DNA of 64,000 nucleotides from Limnohabitans sp. TEGF004 (GCF_027924965.1 NZ_AP027056.1:558001-622000), one strand, 5' to 3'. Positions 40,749-51,080 are shown, counted from the first letter of the stretch. Notes: a model not told the origin generated them from the letters alone. Made by a program: numbers and translations.

Positions 40749-42131
40749 ATGATTGATCCACGCATTGACCCCGAAGCTTTCCTACGCCAGCTCTACGATG
40801 CAGCGGTGCACCGCGCACTGCCTCTCCACAACACGGCAGCCCATTTGCCAGCACCGCCCAAAGGCCGCACGGTGGTGTTGGGCGCAGGCAAAGCAGGTGG
40901 CGCCATGGCGCAAGCTGTGGAAGCTCTGTGGCCAGCAGACAAACCTTTGTCCGGCCTCGTGGTCACGCGCTACGGCCACACGCCATCGCGCCCTCCGGGT
41001 GTGCCCCAGCGCATTGAGGTGGTCGAGGCATCGCACCCTGTGCCCGATGCGGCGGGCCTTGCGGCTGCTGAGCGCATCTTGCAACTGACCCAAGGGCTGA
41101 CCGAAGACGACTTGGTGTTGTTTTTAATTTCCGGTGGTGGATCTGCGCTGCTCACGCTGCCAGCCGATGGCTTGACGCTAGAAGACAAGCAACGCATCAA
41201 CCGCGATTTGCTCAACAGCGGTGCCGGCATTGGCGAGATGAACTGTTTGCGCAAGCACCTCTCCCGCATCAAAGGCGGCCGCTTGGCCGCCGCGTGTGCC
41301 CCCGCACAAGTGGTGACGCTCACCATCAGCGATGTGCCGGGCGACGACCCTTCGGTCATCGCCAGCGGCCCCACCGTGCCCGACGTGACGACCTGTGCCG
41401 ACGCATGGGCCATCCTGCAACGCTACAACATCGAAGTGCCCGCCGCCATCGAAGCCGCGCTGAAAGCAGGCGCACTAGAAACACCCAAGCCCAGCCCCGC
41501 GTGGGACAAGCAGCCCGTGCGTCTGATTGCTACGCCTCAACAGTCGTTGGAAGCCGCAGCCGAAGTGGCGCGTGCCGCAGGCCTGAACGCCTATGTGTTG
41601 AGCGATGAACTGGAAGGCGAATCTCGCGAAGTGGGCAAAGTCCACGCCGCGTTAGCGCGTGCAGCGGCCAAAGGCCAAGGTCCTTTCAAAAAGCCCTGTG
41701 TGATTTTGAGTGGCGGCGAAACTACTGTGACCATCCGAAAGGCCGAGCGTGTGGCAGGGCGATCTGCGCAGGTCAAGGAGGAGACCGCGCAGCGGGCGGG
41801 GGACACGGAGCAGAGCGCTCTGCCGCACGCTCGGCCTGGCCGTGGCGGTAGAGCAGGGGAGTTCTGCCTAGGCCTAGCCGTGGCCTTGCAAGCGCAACCC
41901 AACGTCTGGGCCATTGCGGCTGACACCGATGGCATTGACGGCATTGAAGACAACGCAGGTGCCTTGGTCGCGCCCGACACCTTGGCCCGCGCTGTGGCTC
42001 AAGGCGTGAAAGCCACCGACTGCCTAGACCGTAACGATGCCTACAGTTTCTTTCAAACCGTGGGCGACTTGGTGGTGACCGGCCCCACGCACACCAATGT
42101 GAACGATTTCCGCGCCATCTTGGTGTTGTAA
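40749..42131 (+). CDS. Glycerate 2-kinase (MOFRL family) with in-frame palindromic insert
   Basis: This 460-residue kinase of the GckA/TtuD type has an N-terminal DUF4147 domain (about 1-235: VVLGAGKAGGAMAQAVEALW, SGGGSALLTLPADGL, LLNSGAGIGEMNCLRKHLSRIKGGRLA) and a C-terminal MOFRL domain (about 310-455: VILSGGETTVTI, later ADTDGIDGIEDNAGA). It phosphorylates D-glycerate to 2-phosphoglycerate. Residues about 331-363 are an extra segment rich in charged residues between TVTIR and GRGGR, encoded by a 98 bp palindromic element. Family members I know go almost directly from one motif to the other, so activity could be affected. It is 28 bp after the split transketolase genes and 9 bp before the nucleoside ABC genes. 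Confidence 0.88.
   Translation: MIDPRIDPEAFLRQLYDAAVHRALPLHNTAAHLPAPPKGRTVVLGAGKAGGAMAQAVEALWPADKPLSGLVVTRYGHTPSRPPGVPQRIEVVEASHPVPDAAGLAAAERILQLTQGLTEDDLVLFLISGGGSALLTLPADGLTLEDKQRINRDLLNSGAGIGEMNCLRKHLSRIKGGRLAAACAPAQVVTLTISDVPGDDPSVIASGPTVPDVTTCADAWAILQRYNIEVPAAIEAALKAGALETPKPSPAWDKQPVRLIATPQQSLEAAAEVARAAGLNAYVLSDELEGESREVGKVHAALARAAAKGQGPFKKPCVILSGGETTVTIRKAERVAGRSAQVKEETAQRAGDTEQSALPHARPGRGGRAGEFCLGLAVALQAQPNVWAIAADTDGIDGIEDNAGALVAPDTLARAVAQGVKATDCLDRNDAYSFFQTVGDLVVTGPTHTNVNDFRAILVL
41740..41837 (+). repeat. 98 bp palindromic element inside the glycerate kinase gene
   Basis: Outer arms AGGCCGAGCGTGTGGCAG (41740-41757) and CTGCCGCACGCTCGGCCT (41820-41837) pair over 18 bp with one wobble. 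Inside, TGCGC-A-GGTC and GACC-GCGCA form a second stem, and GCAGAGCGCTCTGC (41810-41823) is an alternative 14 bp palindrome. The element keeps the reading frame open and adds about 32 residues between two conserved motifs. Confidence 0.7.
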
Positions 42132-42140
42132 CCTACGGGG

Positions 42141-43688
42141 ATGAGCCAGCCCCGCCTATTACTCTCCCACATCACCAAGCGTTACCCCGCTGTGGTGGCC
42201 AACGATGGCGTGAGCCTGACGGTGCAGCCCGGCGAAATTCACGCCGTGTTGGGCGAAAACGGCGCTGGCAAATCCACGCTGATGAAGATCATTTATGGCG
42301 CGGTCAAGCCCGATGCGGGCGAGATTCGTTTCAACGGCGAGGTGGTGAACATCCGCAACCCGCAAGAGGCGCGTCGTCTGGGCATCAGCATGGTGTTTCA
42401 GCACTTCAGCTTGTTTGACACCCTCAGCGTGGCTGAGAACGTTTGGCTCGGCCTCGACAAGTCGCTCAGCCTCGCCGAAGTGACGCAACGCATCACCGAC
42501 ACCGCCGCGCAATACGGCCTCGACATTGACCCCGCCCGCCCCGTGCACACGCTGGGCGTGGGCGAGATGCAGCGCGTGGAAATCATCCGCGCTTTGCTGA
42601 CCAACCCGCAGCTGCTGATCTTGGACGAGCCCACCTCGGTACTCACACCGCAAGCGGTGGAGAAGCTATTTGTGGTGCTGCGTCAGCTCGCCAGTGAGGG
42701 CCGCAGCATTTTGTACATCAGCCACAAGCTGCACGAAATTCGCGCCTTGTGCACCGCTTGCACCGTCATGCGTGCCGGCCGTGTGACCGGCGTTTGCGAC
42801 CCGCGCCAAGAAACCAATGCCTCGCTGAGCCAACTCATGATTGGTAGCTTGCCCCCCGAGCTGCACGTGCGCGAGCACAAGCCTGGCGCTGCCGTGCTCA
42901 GTGTGAATGACTTGGCGCTAAAAGCCGACGACCCGTTTGGCGTGGATCTGAATGGCGTGAACCTGCAAGTGCGCGCAGGCGAGGTAGTGGGCATTGCAGG
43001 CGTCTCGGGCAACGGCCAGCGCGAGCTGCTGTTTGCTTTGTCGGGCGAAGACATGCGTGCGGCGGCTGACAGCATTCATCTCAGTGGCCAAGCCATGGGC
43101 CAGCTCAACCCAGACCAACGCCGCAACCTCGGCCTGCACTTTGTGCCTGAAGAGCGTCTAGGCCGTGGCGCAGTGCCTAGCCTGAGCCTTGCGCAAAACC
43201 TGTTGCTCACCCGCCATGACGCGGTGGCTTCCAGCGGTGCAGCCGGTGCTTTGGGTTGGCTCAACCTAAATACGCTGCACACCCAAGCGGCCAACATCAT
43301 TGCCAAATACCAAGTGAAGGCAGGCGGCCCCGATGCGGCTGCGCGTTCGTTGTCGGGTGGCAATTTGCAAAAGTTTTTGGTGGGCCGCGAGATTGAAGCG
43401 GCGCCTAAGTTGCTCATCGTGTCGCAGCCCACATGGGGTGTGGACGTGGGCGCTGCCGCGCAAATACGCGCCGCACTGCTGGCCTTGCGCGATGCAGGCT
43501 GCGCGGTGTTGGTGGTGAGTGAGGAGTTGGACGAATTGTTAGAGCTGTCAGACCGTTTGCATGTGATGGCCGAGGGCCGCTTGTCGCCCGCGCTGACACG
43601 CGAAGAGGCCAATGTGTCGCGCATCGGTGCGTGGATGAGTGGTCTTTGGGACAACGCCGCGCAGGAGGTGAACCATGCTGCGTCTTGA
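42141..43688 (+). CDS. ABC transporter ATPase, nucleoside type (two nucleotide-binding domains)
   Basis: The 515-residue tandem ATPase has domain 1 with Walker A GENGAGKST (about 37-45), FQHFSLFDTLSVAENVWLG, signature-like LGVGEMQRVEI and Walker B LLILDEPTSVLT. Domain 2 has the degenerate loop GVSGNGQRELL, LSGGNLQKFLVGRE and SQPTWGVDVGA. This is the YufO/RbsA-like class that works with BMP lipoproteins and two non-identical permeases to import purine nucleosides. It overlaps the first permease gene by 14 bp. The operon continues to the binding protein at 45723. Confidence 0.92.
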   Translation: MSQPRLLLSHITKRYPAVVANDGVSLTVQPGEIHAVLGENGAGKSTLMKIIYGAVKPDAGEIRFNGEVVNIRNPQEARRLGISMVFQHFSLFDTLSVAENVWLGLDKSLSLAEVTQRITDTAAQYGLDIDPARPVHTLGVGEMQRVEIIRALLTNPQLLILDEPTSVLTPQAVEKLFVVLRQLASEGRSILYISHKLHEIRALCTACTVMRAGRVTGVCDPRQETNASLSQLMIGSLPPELHVREHKPGAAVLSVNDLALKADDPFGVDLNGVNLQVRAGEVVGIAGVSGNGQRELLFALSGEDMRAAADSIHLSGQAMGQLNPDQRRNLGLHFVPEERLGRGAVPSLSLAQNLLLTRHDAVASSGAAGALGWLNLNTLHTQAANIIAKYQVKAGGPDAAARSLSGGNLQKFLVGREIEAAPKLLIVSQPTWGVDVGAAAQIRAALLALRDAGCAVLVVSEELDELLELSDRLHVMAEGRLSPALTREEANVSRIGAWMSGLWDNAAQEVNHAAS

Positions 43689-44763
43689 GCCGCGTGCCCA
43701 GCCATCGAACCTGTGGCGCTATGCCTCGCCCTTGCTGGCGCTCGCCATCACGGTGGTGTTGGGTGTGATTCTGTTTGTCGCGCTGGGCAAAGACCCTGTG
43801 CGTGGTTTGCAGGTGTTCTTTTGGGAACCCATCAAGAGCGTGTATGCCTTGTCCGAGTTGATGGTCAAGGCCACGCCGCTGTTGCTGATTGCCTTGGGGC
43901 TGGCCGTGTGCTTTCGCTCCAACGTGTGGAACATCGGCGCTGAAGGCCAGTTTGTCATGGGCGCGGTGTTTGCCTCGGGCGCGGCACTGACGGCAGATGC
44001 CAACACAGGCGCAGGCTTTTGGGTGCTGATCTTGCTGGCGGGTATTGCGGGCGGCATGGTGTGGGCGGGCATCACCGCGTTTTTGCGAGACCGCTTTCAT
44101 GCGAGCGAAATTTTGGTCAGCCTCATGCTGGTCTACGTGGCCATCATGACGCTGAACTTTTTGGTCTACGGCCCTTGGAAAGACCCACTGGGCTACAACT
44201 TTCCGCAAACCAAAACCTTTGATGCCATCACGCAAATTCCCAAGCTCATCACTGGCACACGCGTGAACATTGGCGTGCTGCTGGCGCTGGCGGGTGTGGG
44301 TGCACTGTGGGTGTTTTTGTTTCGCACGCACGCAGGCTTTGCGCAGCAAGTGGGCGGCTTGGCCCCCGATGCAGCGCGTTATGCGGGCTTCTCGTCACGC
44401 AAGGCGTTGTGGCTGGCGCTTCTCACCTCGGGTGCAGCCGCTGGTTTGGCGGGCGCTTTAGAAGTGGCAGGGCCGCTGCGTCAGCTCACGCCGTTTGTGC
44501 CGGTGGGCTATGGTTTCGCGGCCATCATCGTGGCCTTTGTGGGGCGCTTGCACCCCGTGGGCATGGTGCTGTCGGCCATATTGATGAGCATGTTTTACAT
44601 CGGCGGTGAGCTGGCGCAATCGCGCCTTGGCTTGCCCCGTTCACTGACGGGCGTGTTCCAAGGTTTGTTGTTGTTCACGCTGTTGGCGTGTGACACCTTG
44701 ATGCAATACCGCGTGCGTTGGGTATCCCGCGCAGCACATCCAAATTCTGCGGAGGCACTGTGA
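43675..44763 (+). CDS. ABC transporter permease 1, nucleoside type
   Basis: This 362-residue BPD_transp_2 permease has about ten helices, with VCFRSNVWNIGAEGQFVMGAVFASG, FRTHAGFAQQVGGLAPDAARYAGFSSRKAL and VPVGYGFAAIIVAFVGRLHPVGM, the YufP-like pattern. It pairs with the second permease, with which it overlaps by a single shared base (stop TGA 44761-44763, start ATG at 44763). Confidence 0.9.
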   Translation: MLRLEPRAQPSNLWRYASPLLALAITVVLGVILFVALGKDPVRGLQVFFWEPIKSVYALSELMVKATPLLLIALGLAVCFRSNVWNIGAEGQFVMGAVFASGAALTADANTGAGFWVLILLAGIAGGMVWAGITAFLRDRFHASEILVSLMLVYVAIMTLNFLVYGPWKDPLGYNFPQTKTFDAITQIPKLITGTRVNIGVLLALAGVGALWVFLFRTHAGFAQQVGGLAPDAARYAGFSSRKALWLALLTSGAAAGLAGALEVAGPLRQLTPFVPVGYGFAAIIVAFVGRLHPVGMVLSAILMSMFYIGGELAQSRLGLPRSLTGVFQGLLLFTLLACDTLMQYRVRWVSRAAHPNSAEAL

Positions 44764-45680
44764 TGGAAACCTACGCACTCTTGTGGGCCTCCACCATGAA
44801 CGCAGGCACTGTTTTGGCGCTGGCGTCGCTGGGCCTGTTGATCAACGAAAAAGCGGGCATCGTCAACTTAGGCGCAGAAGGCATGATGCTGTGCGCTGCC
44901 ATTGCAGGCTTTGCCACTGTGGCCACTACAGGCAGCGACACGCTGGGCTTTTTGGCGGGCATGGGCGCAGGTGCTTTGATGGCTGCGCTGTTCGGCGTGT
45001 TGGTGATTTGGATGAACACCAACCAATACGCCACGGGCTTGGCGCTCAGCCTTTTTGGCGGCGGCTTCTCGGCCTTTGTGGGTACGAGTTATGTGCAGGC
45101 CAAGCTGCCTGAGCGCATTCAGTATGACGTGCCATTTTTGGCAGACATTCCTTGGTTTGGGTCTGCTTTGTTCAAGCACCATCCACTCGTCTACGGGGCC
45201 ATTGCGCTCACTTTAGGTTTGATTTATTTCCTCTACCGAACACGTTCGGGTTTGGTTTTGCGTGCCGTGGGTGAGTCGCCCGAATCCGCCCATGCTTTGG
45301 GCTATCCCGTGCGTCGTATCCGCTTGTTGGCGGTGGTGGTCGGCGGTGCGCTGTGTGGTCTGGCGGGTGCCTACATCTCCATCATCTATACGCCGCTGTG
45401 GGTGGAGGGCATGATTGCAGGCAAAGGCTGGATCGCCTTGGCGCTCACCACCTTCGCCACATGGCGTCCGGCACGCGTGTTGCTTGGTGCTTATCTGTTT
45501 GGTGGTGTGACCATGCTTCAGTTTCATTTGCAGGCCTCGGGTGTGGACGTGCCCAGTCAGTTCTTGAGCATGCTGCCTTACTTGGCCACCATCGTGGTGC
45601 TGGCGCTGATCTCTAAAAATCCGCGTTGGCTCAGGGTAAATATGCCCGCTTCGATTGGCAAACCGTTTTTCCCTGGTTGA
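44763..45680 (+). CDS. ABC transporter permease 2, nucleoside type
   Basis: This 305-residue permease of the YufQ class has GLLINEKAGIVNLGAEGMMLCAAIAG, the conserved NLGAEG motif, and TRSGLVLRAVGESPESAHALGYPVRRIRLLAVVVGGALCGLAGA. The start is the ATG at 44763 coupled to permease 1. With permease 1 and the ATPase it forms the membrane core. The binding-protein gene follows after 42 bp. Confidence 0.9.
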   Translation: METYALLWASTMNAGTVLALASLGLLINEKAGIVNLGAEGMMLCAAIAGFATVATTGSDTLGFLAGMGAGALMAALFGVLVIWMNTNQYATGLALSLFGGGFSAFVGTSYVQAKLPERIQYDVPFLADIPWFGSALFKHHPLVYGAIALTLGLIYFLYRTRSGLVLRAVGESPESAHALGYPVRRIRLLAVVVGGALCGLAGAYISIIYTPLWVEGMIAGKGWIALALTTFATWRPARVLLGAYLFGGVTMLQFHLQASGVDVPSQFLSMLPYLATIVVLALISKNPRWLRVNMPASIGKPFFPG

Positions 45681-45722
45681 TAATTTCTCCACTTTTTCTA
45701 GTTCTCTTGTAAAGGGTTTTTC

Positions 45723-46865
45723 ATGACTAATTTGTTCAAACGTCGCTGGTTGCAAGCCGCAGCCTTGACCGCAGTCTCTGCCGCAGTGTTGGTGGGCTGT
45801 GGCAAAAAAGAAGAAGCCAAGCCCGCTGAAGCGCCTGCCGCTGCAGCCAAGGCTGAGCCCTTGAAAATTGCATTTGCCTACGTCGGCCCTGTGGGCGACG
45901 GCGGCTGGACCTTTGCGCACGACAACGCACGTAAAGCCCTCGAAAAAGAATTCGGTGACAAGATTTCTACATCGTTCGTTGAAAACGTGCCCGAGTCTGC
46001 TGATGCAGAGCGCGTGATCCGCGACATGGTCGGTCAAGGCAACAAGCTGGTGTTTGGCACCACCTTCGGCTACATGGAGCCCATGCTCAAAGTGGCCGCT
46101 GACACACCTGATGTGAAGTTCGAGCACGCCACTGGCTACAAACAAGCCGCCAACATGCGTACCTACGACAGCCGCACCTACGAAGGCGCGTACATGGCTG
46201 GCGTGATCGCGGGCAAGATGACCAAGAGCAACACCTTGGGCGTTGTGGCGTCTATCCCAATTCCTGAAGTCATTCGCAACATCAACAGTTTCACTTTGGG
46301 CGCGCAATCGAGCAACCCCAAAGTCAAGACCAAAGTGGTGTGGGTCAACGAGTGGTTCAACCCACCGAAAGAAACCGAAGCTGCCACATCGCTCATCAAC
46401 GGCGGTGCTGACATTTTGTTCCAAAACACCGATTCACCTGCTGTGTTGAAAACAGCCCAAGACAAAGGCAAGCGCGCTTTTGGTTGGGACTCTGACATGA
46501 CCGCCTACGGCCCCAAAGCTCACTTGGCTTCTGCCGTGATCAACTGGACGCCTTACTACATCAACGCCACCCGCCAAGCCTTGGAAGGCAAGTGGACAGG
46601 CGGCGGCCACACCTGGTCTGGTGTGAAAGACGGTGCGATTGACATCGTGTCCATCGCCGAAGATGTGCCAGCAGACACCAAAGCCAAAGTGGAAGAGGTC
46701 AAGAAAGGTTTGAAAGACGGCAGCTTCGCCATCTGGAAAGGCCCCTTGGTCGACAACACGGGCAAAGAAGTGTTGAAGAAAGACGAAGTCGCTGACGACA
46801 AGTTCTTGAGCGGCGTCAACTTCTACGTCAAGGGCGTCGAAGGCAAAGTGCCAGGCGCGAAGTAA
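45723..46865 (+). CDS. BMP family nucleoside-binding lipoprotein
   Basis: The 380-residue lipoprotein has a lipobox LVGC (Cys about residue 22) followed by a charged linker KKEEAKPAEAPAAAAKAEP. The BMP/PnrA-like domain includes IAFAYVGPVGDGGWTFAHDNARKALEKEFG, EHATGYKQAANMRTYDSRTYEGAYMAGVIAGKM, NTDSPAV and FGWDSDMTAYGP. PnrA proteins bind purine nucleosides, with an Asp contacting the ribose; this fits the purine genes on both sides. It is the last gene of the importer operon and is followed by a strong terminator. Confidence 0.9.
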   Translation: MTNLFKRRWLQAAALTAVSAAVLVGCGKKEEAKPAEAPAAAAKAEPLKIAFAYVGPVGDGGWTFAHDNARKALEKEFGDKISTSFVENVPESADAERVIRDMVGQGNKLVFGTTFGYMEPMLKVAADTPDVKFEHATGYKQAANMRTYDSRTYEGAYMAGVIAGKMTKSNTLGVVASIPIPEVIRNINSFTLGAQSSNPKVKTKVVWVNEWFNPPKETEAATSLINGGADILFQNTDSPAVLKTAQDKGKRAFGWDSDMTAYGPKAHLASAVINWTPYYINATRQALEGKWTGGGHTWSGVKDGAIDIVSIAEDVPADTKAKVEEVKKGLKDGSFAIWKGPLVDNTGKEVLKKDEVADDKFLSGVNFYVKGVEGKVPGAK

Positions 46866-46882
46866 TTCACGCTTGTGATCCA

Positions 46883-46914
46883 CAAAAAAGACCACCCTCG
46901 GGTGGTCTTTTTTT
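46883..46914. terminator. Bidirectional terminator between BMP and cupin genes
   Basis: GACCACCC (46890-46897) and GGGTGGTC (46900-46907) form a perfect 8 bp stem with a two-base spacer (a four-base loop in practice), flanked by six A on the left and seven T on the right. It serves the plus-strand BMP operon and the opposing cupin gene. Confidence 0.88.
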
Positions 46915-46937
46915 ATGTCTGAACGATGGTTGAAAAA

Positions 46938-47387
46938 TTACTTCACCCAAGGTGTTATCTGCGGCACTGCACACGGCCCATCGACAGGGATGGATTCAAA
47001 GTCAGCAGGTCCCACAATTTCTAAGTACTCCATGTCAGGCGAGTAGTCGAAGAGGTAGTGAATGATGCCGGGCTTTTGATGCACGCAGTCGCCCGCAGAC
47101 ACCAGCGTGGGTGTTTCGCCGTACATGAAACGCGCCCAGCCTTTGAGCATGATGACGATTTGAAATTCAGCCACGTGGTAGTGCCAGCCTGTGCCGTTGT
47201 CGGGTGGCATGTTGGCTTTGGCGATGTGCGCAATGACCTTGCCGCGTGTTGCAGCGGCGACGCCGAGGTCGCGGTACACAAAGAAGTCGCGCAAGCCACC
47301 GGGTAAGAACTGGGTGTCTTCGGGCTTGACGTGAGAGAAGTCGGTGTGGCTCTCGTAGGCAATGGTTTTAGAAACAGCGGTACTCAT
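46938..47387 (-). CDS. Cupin-domain protein
   Basis: This 149-residue single-domain cupin has motif 1 in GTGWHYHVAEFQIVIMLKGWARF (two His and a Glu as metal ligands) and motif 2 around AGDCVHQKPGIIHYLFDYSPD with a third His. The N-terminal 40 residues (SHVKPEDTQFLPGGLRDFFVYRDLGVA) are characteristic of a group of small proteobacterial cupins of unknown function. It is 2 bp upstream of a convergent-free neighbour, the GST gene, whose start lies to its right on the same strand. Function is not known; enzymes, sensors and sugar-binding proteins all use this fold. Confidence 0.78.
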   Translation of the reverse strand: MSTAVSKTIAYESHTDFSHVKPEDTQFLPGGLRDFFVYRDLGVAAATRGKVIAHIAKANMPPDNGTGWHYHVAEFQIVIMLKGWARFMYGETPTLVSAGDCVHQKPGIIHYLFDYSPDMEYLEIVGPADFESIPVDGPCAVPQITPWVK

Positions 47388-47389
47388 GG

Positions 47390-48046
47390 TTAAAACTCCA
47401 CTTCAAGTTCTTCAATGTCATCAGGCTCTGCAGTTGCGGCTGCCATCCACTCCTTCATCTCGGGCATCGCCAAAATAGTTTGGCAATACGCTTCGCACAC
47501 GGGGTCCAGTGCAATGCCATAGGTGACAAAACGTGTGACCACTGGGGCAAACATGCAGTCGGCCAGCGTGGGCTTCTTACCAAATAAATAGGGACCTTTG
47601 TAGGTACTCAGGCAATCGCGCCAGATGAAGAGCACGCGGTCAATGTCGAGCTGTGCTTTGGACCACACTTTGAATTTGCTGAACTTGGCTTTGATATTCA
47701 TGGGCAGCGAGGCACGCAACGCTGAAAAGCCCGAATGCATCTCGCCGCAAATGGACCGGCAATGTGCACGATGCACCGCGTTGGTGGGCAACAGGTGTGC
47801 TTTTGGTGCGATTTCATTCAGGTACTCGCCAATGGCCAGCGTGTCCCACACGCGTGCGTTGCCGTGGTTGAGGCAGGGTACGAGGATAGAAGGTGAGAGC
47901 AAAAGCAATTCTGCGCGGGCGTCTACGTTGTCCGTGGCCACAGGTGTTTCCTCAAAGGGAAGGCCTGCCAGCTTGACCATCAGCCAGCCTCGCAGAGACC
48001 AAGATGAGTAGTTCTTGCTGCTGAGTGTGAGCGTGGTTTTGGCCAT
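47390..48046 (-). CDS. Glutathione S-transferase family protein
   Basis: This 218-residue cytosolic protein has an N-terminal thioredoxin-like GST domain (TLTLSSKNYSSWSLRGWLMVKLAGLPFEE, then PSILVPCLNHGNARVWDTLAIGEYL with the cis-Pro and the S/D-L-A glutathione-binding motif) and an all-helical C-terminal domain (PYLFGKKPTLADCMFAPVVTRF). The N-terminal Ser in NYSSWS is the likely catalytic residue. I place the start at 48046; the longer frame reaches into the opposing phaZ leader. It is followed 2 bp later by the cupin gene. Confidence 0.88.
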   Translation of the reverse strand: MAKTTLTLSSKNYSSWSLRGWLMVKLAGLPFEETPVATDNVDARAELLLLSPSILVPCLNHGNARVWDTLAIGEYLNEIAPKAHLLPTNAVHRAHCRSICGEMHSGFSALRASLPMNIKAKFSKFKVWSKAQLDIDRVLFIWRDCLSTYKGPYLFGKKPTLADCMFAPVVTRFVTYGIALDPVCEAYCQTILAMPEMKEWMAAATAEPDDIEELEVEF

Positions 48047-48178
48047 GGTTGCTTTCCGGTGCATGAGGGGGTCACGTGTGTGCTGTTCACACATTGCAAG
48101 AGGTATGCCATGCCAGTGGCACGCGTCTTGCACCTGTCAACGCATGAAGACAACGTTCAACGGCGTGGAGACAACCCC

Positions 48179-49396
48179 ATGATTTATCACAACTACCAAT
48201 TGGTGGCCGATGTTTCAGACCCCATTCGAAAATTTGCAGAGCATGCGCGAGACATCAGCCTGAACTGGTTCGATGACAAACGCATCACGCCTTTGCAACG
48301 CATGGCGGCTTACTACGAGCAAGTCGCGTTGTTGGGTTTCACGCACACACGCCCCTCGTTCAACATTGCGAGCGTGATGAACGCACAAGGCAAACGTGTG
48401 CCCATTATTGAGACCACGTCATTCCGAACACCGTTTTGCGACCTGGTTCGTTTTTGTCGAGACGACTCGAAAGACTTGCCCAAGCTCTTGCTCGTGGCTC
48501 CCATGTCGGGTCACTTCGCCACCTTGCTGCGCGGTACTGTGCAAACGCTGGTGCAAGACCACGAGGTGTATGTGACCGATTGGCGAAACATCCGCGACAT
48601 TCCTATGAGCGAGGGTGAGTTTGGTTTGGATGAATACATCGAACACATCATCTGGTTCATGCAGCACTTGGGGCCTAACGCGCATTTGATGGGCGTGTGC
48701 CAACCCACGGTGGCGTGCTTAGCCGCCACAGCCGTATTGGCTGAAGACCGCAGCGACTGCCAGCCTGCTTCTCTGACCTTGATGGCGGGCCCCATCGACA
48801 CACGTGTCAACCCCACGGGTGTGAACGAGTTGGCCATGAGCAAACCGATTGAGTGGTTTGAAGCCAACTTGATTGGCATGGTGCCCTTGCAGTTCAAAGG
48901 TGTGGGCCGACGGGTGTATCCAGGCTTCATGCAGTTGATGGCGTTCTTGAACATGAACATTGAACGTCACCAACAGTCGTTCAAGAATCTCTACGAACAC
49001 CGCGTGAATGGCGAAGATGAAAAGGCCGATGTGATTCGTGACTTCTACCAAGAGTATTTCGCCATCATGGATTTGTCGGGACCGTTCTATTTAGAAACGG
49101 TCAAAAAGGTATTCCAAGACCACGCCTTGCCCACGGGCCAGATGACTTACCGTGGCCGCCCCTTGAACCTGCAAGCCATTCGCAAAACCTTTGTGCTGAC
49201 GGTGGAGGGCGAACGCGACGACATTTGCGGCATGGGCCAAACCCTGGCTGCGCAAGACTTGTGCAGCATGTTGCCCGCGTATAGAAAAACGCACCATTTG
49301 CAATCAGGCGTGGGCCACTATGGTGTGTTCAATGGCAGGCGTTGGGAGTCGCAAATTTATCCGGTGGTGCGCAACTTGATTCGATCGGCACACTGA
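48179..49396 (+). CDS. phaZ: Intracellular polyhydroxyalkanoate depolymerase
   Basis: This 405-residue alpha/beta-hydrolase of the PHB depolymerase PhaZ1 type begins with IYHNYQLVADVSDPIRKFAEHA, the intracellular family start. The lipase-box-like stretch reads GVCQPTVACLAA, with Cys as nucleophile in place of Ser, as in Ralstonia-type intracellular enzymes. The Asp and His of the triad lie in VEGERDDICG and GVGHYGVFNGRRW. It mobilises stored PHB in the cytoplasm. The start is the ATG at 48179, with GGAG nine bases upstream; the longer frame adds unlike residues. Confidence 0.93.
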   Translation: MIYHNYQLVADVSDPIRKFAEHARDISLNWFDDKRITPLQRMAAYYEQVALLGFTHTRPSFNIASVMNAQGKRVPIIETTSFRTPFCDLVRFCRDDSKDLPKLLLVAPMSGHFATLLRGTVQTLVQDHEVYVTDWRNIRDIPMSEGEFGLDEYIEHIIWFMQHLGPNAHLMGVCQPTVACLAATAVLAEDRSDCQPASLTLMAGPIDTRVNPTGVNELAMSKPIEWFEANLIGMVPLQFKGVGRRVYPGFMQLMAFLNMNIERHQQSFKNLYEHRVNGEDEKADVIRDFYQEYFAIMDLSGPFYLETVKKVFQDHALPTGQMTYRGRPLNLQAIRKTFVLTVEGERDDICGMGQTLAAQDLCSMLPAYRKTHHLQSGVGHYGVFNGRRWESQIYPVVRNLIRSAH

Positions 49397-49424
49397 AAAC
49401 TTGGGTAGCATGAAGTCTTGTTAG

Positions 49425-50486
<1,062 letters not shown>

Positions 50487-50504
50487 CCCCTCTAAAATGA
50501 CACC

Positions 50505-51080
50505 ATGAGTATCAAATCAGACAAATGGATCCGCCGCATGGCCCAAGAGCACGGCATGATCGAGCCCTTCGAGCCAGGCCAAATCCGCCAAAACGCAGCA
50601 GGCGAAAAAATCGTCAGCTACGGCACCAGCAGCTACGGCTATGACATCCGTTGCGCACCCGAGTTCAAGGTGTTCACCAACATCTACAGCACCGTGGTGG
50701 ACCCCAAGAACTTTGATCCCAAAAGCTTTGTGGACATCGAGTCTGACGTCTGCATCATCCCGCCCAACAGCTTCGCGCTGGCCCGCACCATGGAGTACTT
50801 CCGCATTCCGCGCAATGTGCTGACCGTGTGTTTGGGTAAGAGCACTTACGCTCGTTGCGGCATCATCGTCAACGTCACCCCATTCGAGCCCGAGTGGGAA
50901 GGCTATGTGACCTTGGAGTTCTCCAACACCACGCCACTGCCCGCCAAGATTTACGCAGGCGAGGGCTGTGCCCAAGTGTTGTTCTTCGAGAGCGACAAAG
51001 ACGACGTGTGCGAAACCAGCTACAAAGACCGTGGCGGTAAGTACCAAGGCCAAGTGGGCGTCACACTGCCCAAGACCTAA
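50505..51080 (+). CDS. dcd: dCTP deaminase
   Basis: The 191-residue trimeric Dcd has the family motifs [89 protein letters not shown] (with the catalytic Glu) and [12 protein letters not shown] near the end. It deaminates dCTP to dUTP for dTMP synthesis. Gene length and ends match the proteobacterial family exactly. Confidence 0.97.
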   Translation: MSIKSDKWIRRMAQEHGMIEPFEPGQIRQNAAGEKIVSYGTSSYGYDIRCAPEFKVFTNIYSTVVDPKNFDPKSFVDIESDVCIIPPNSFALARTMEYFRIPRNVLTVCLGKSTYARCGIIVNVTPFEPEWEGYVTLEFSNTTPLPAKIYAGEGCAQVLFFESDKDDVCETSYKDRGGKYQGQVGVTLPKT

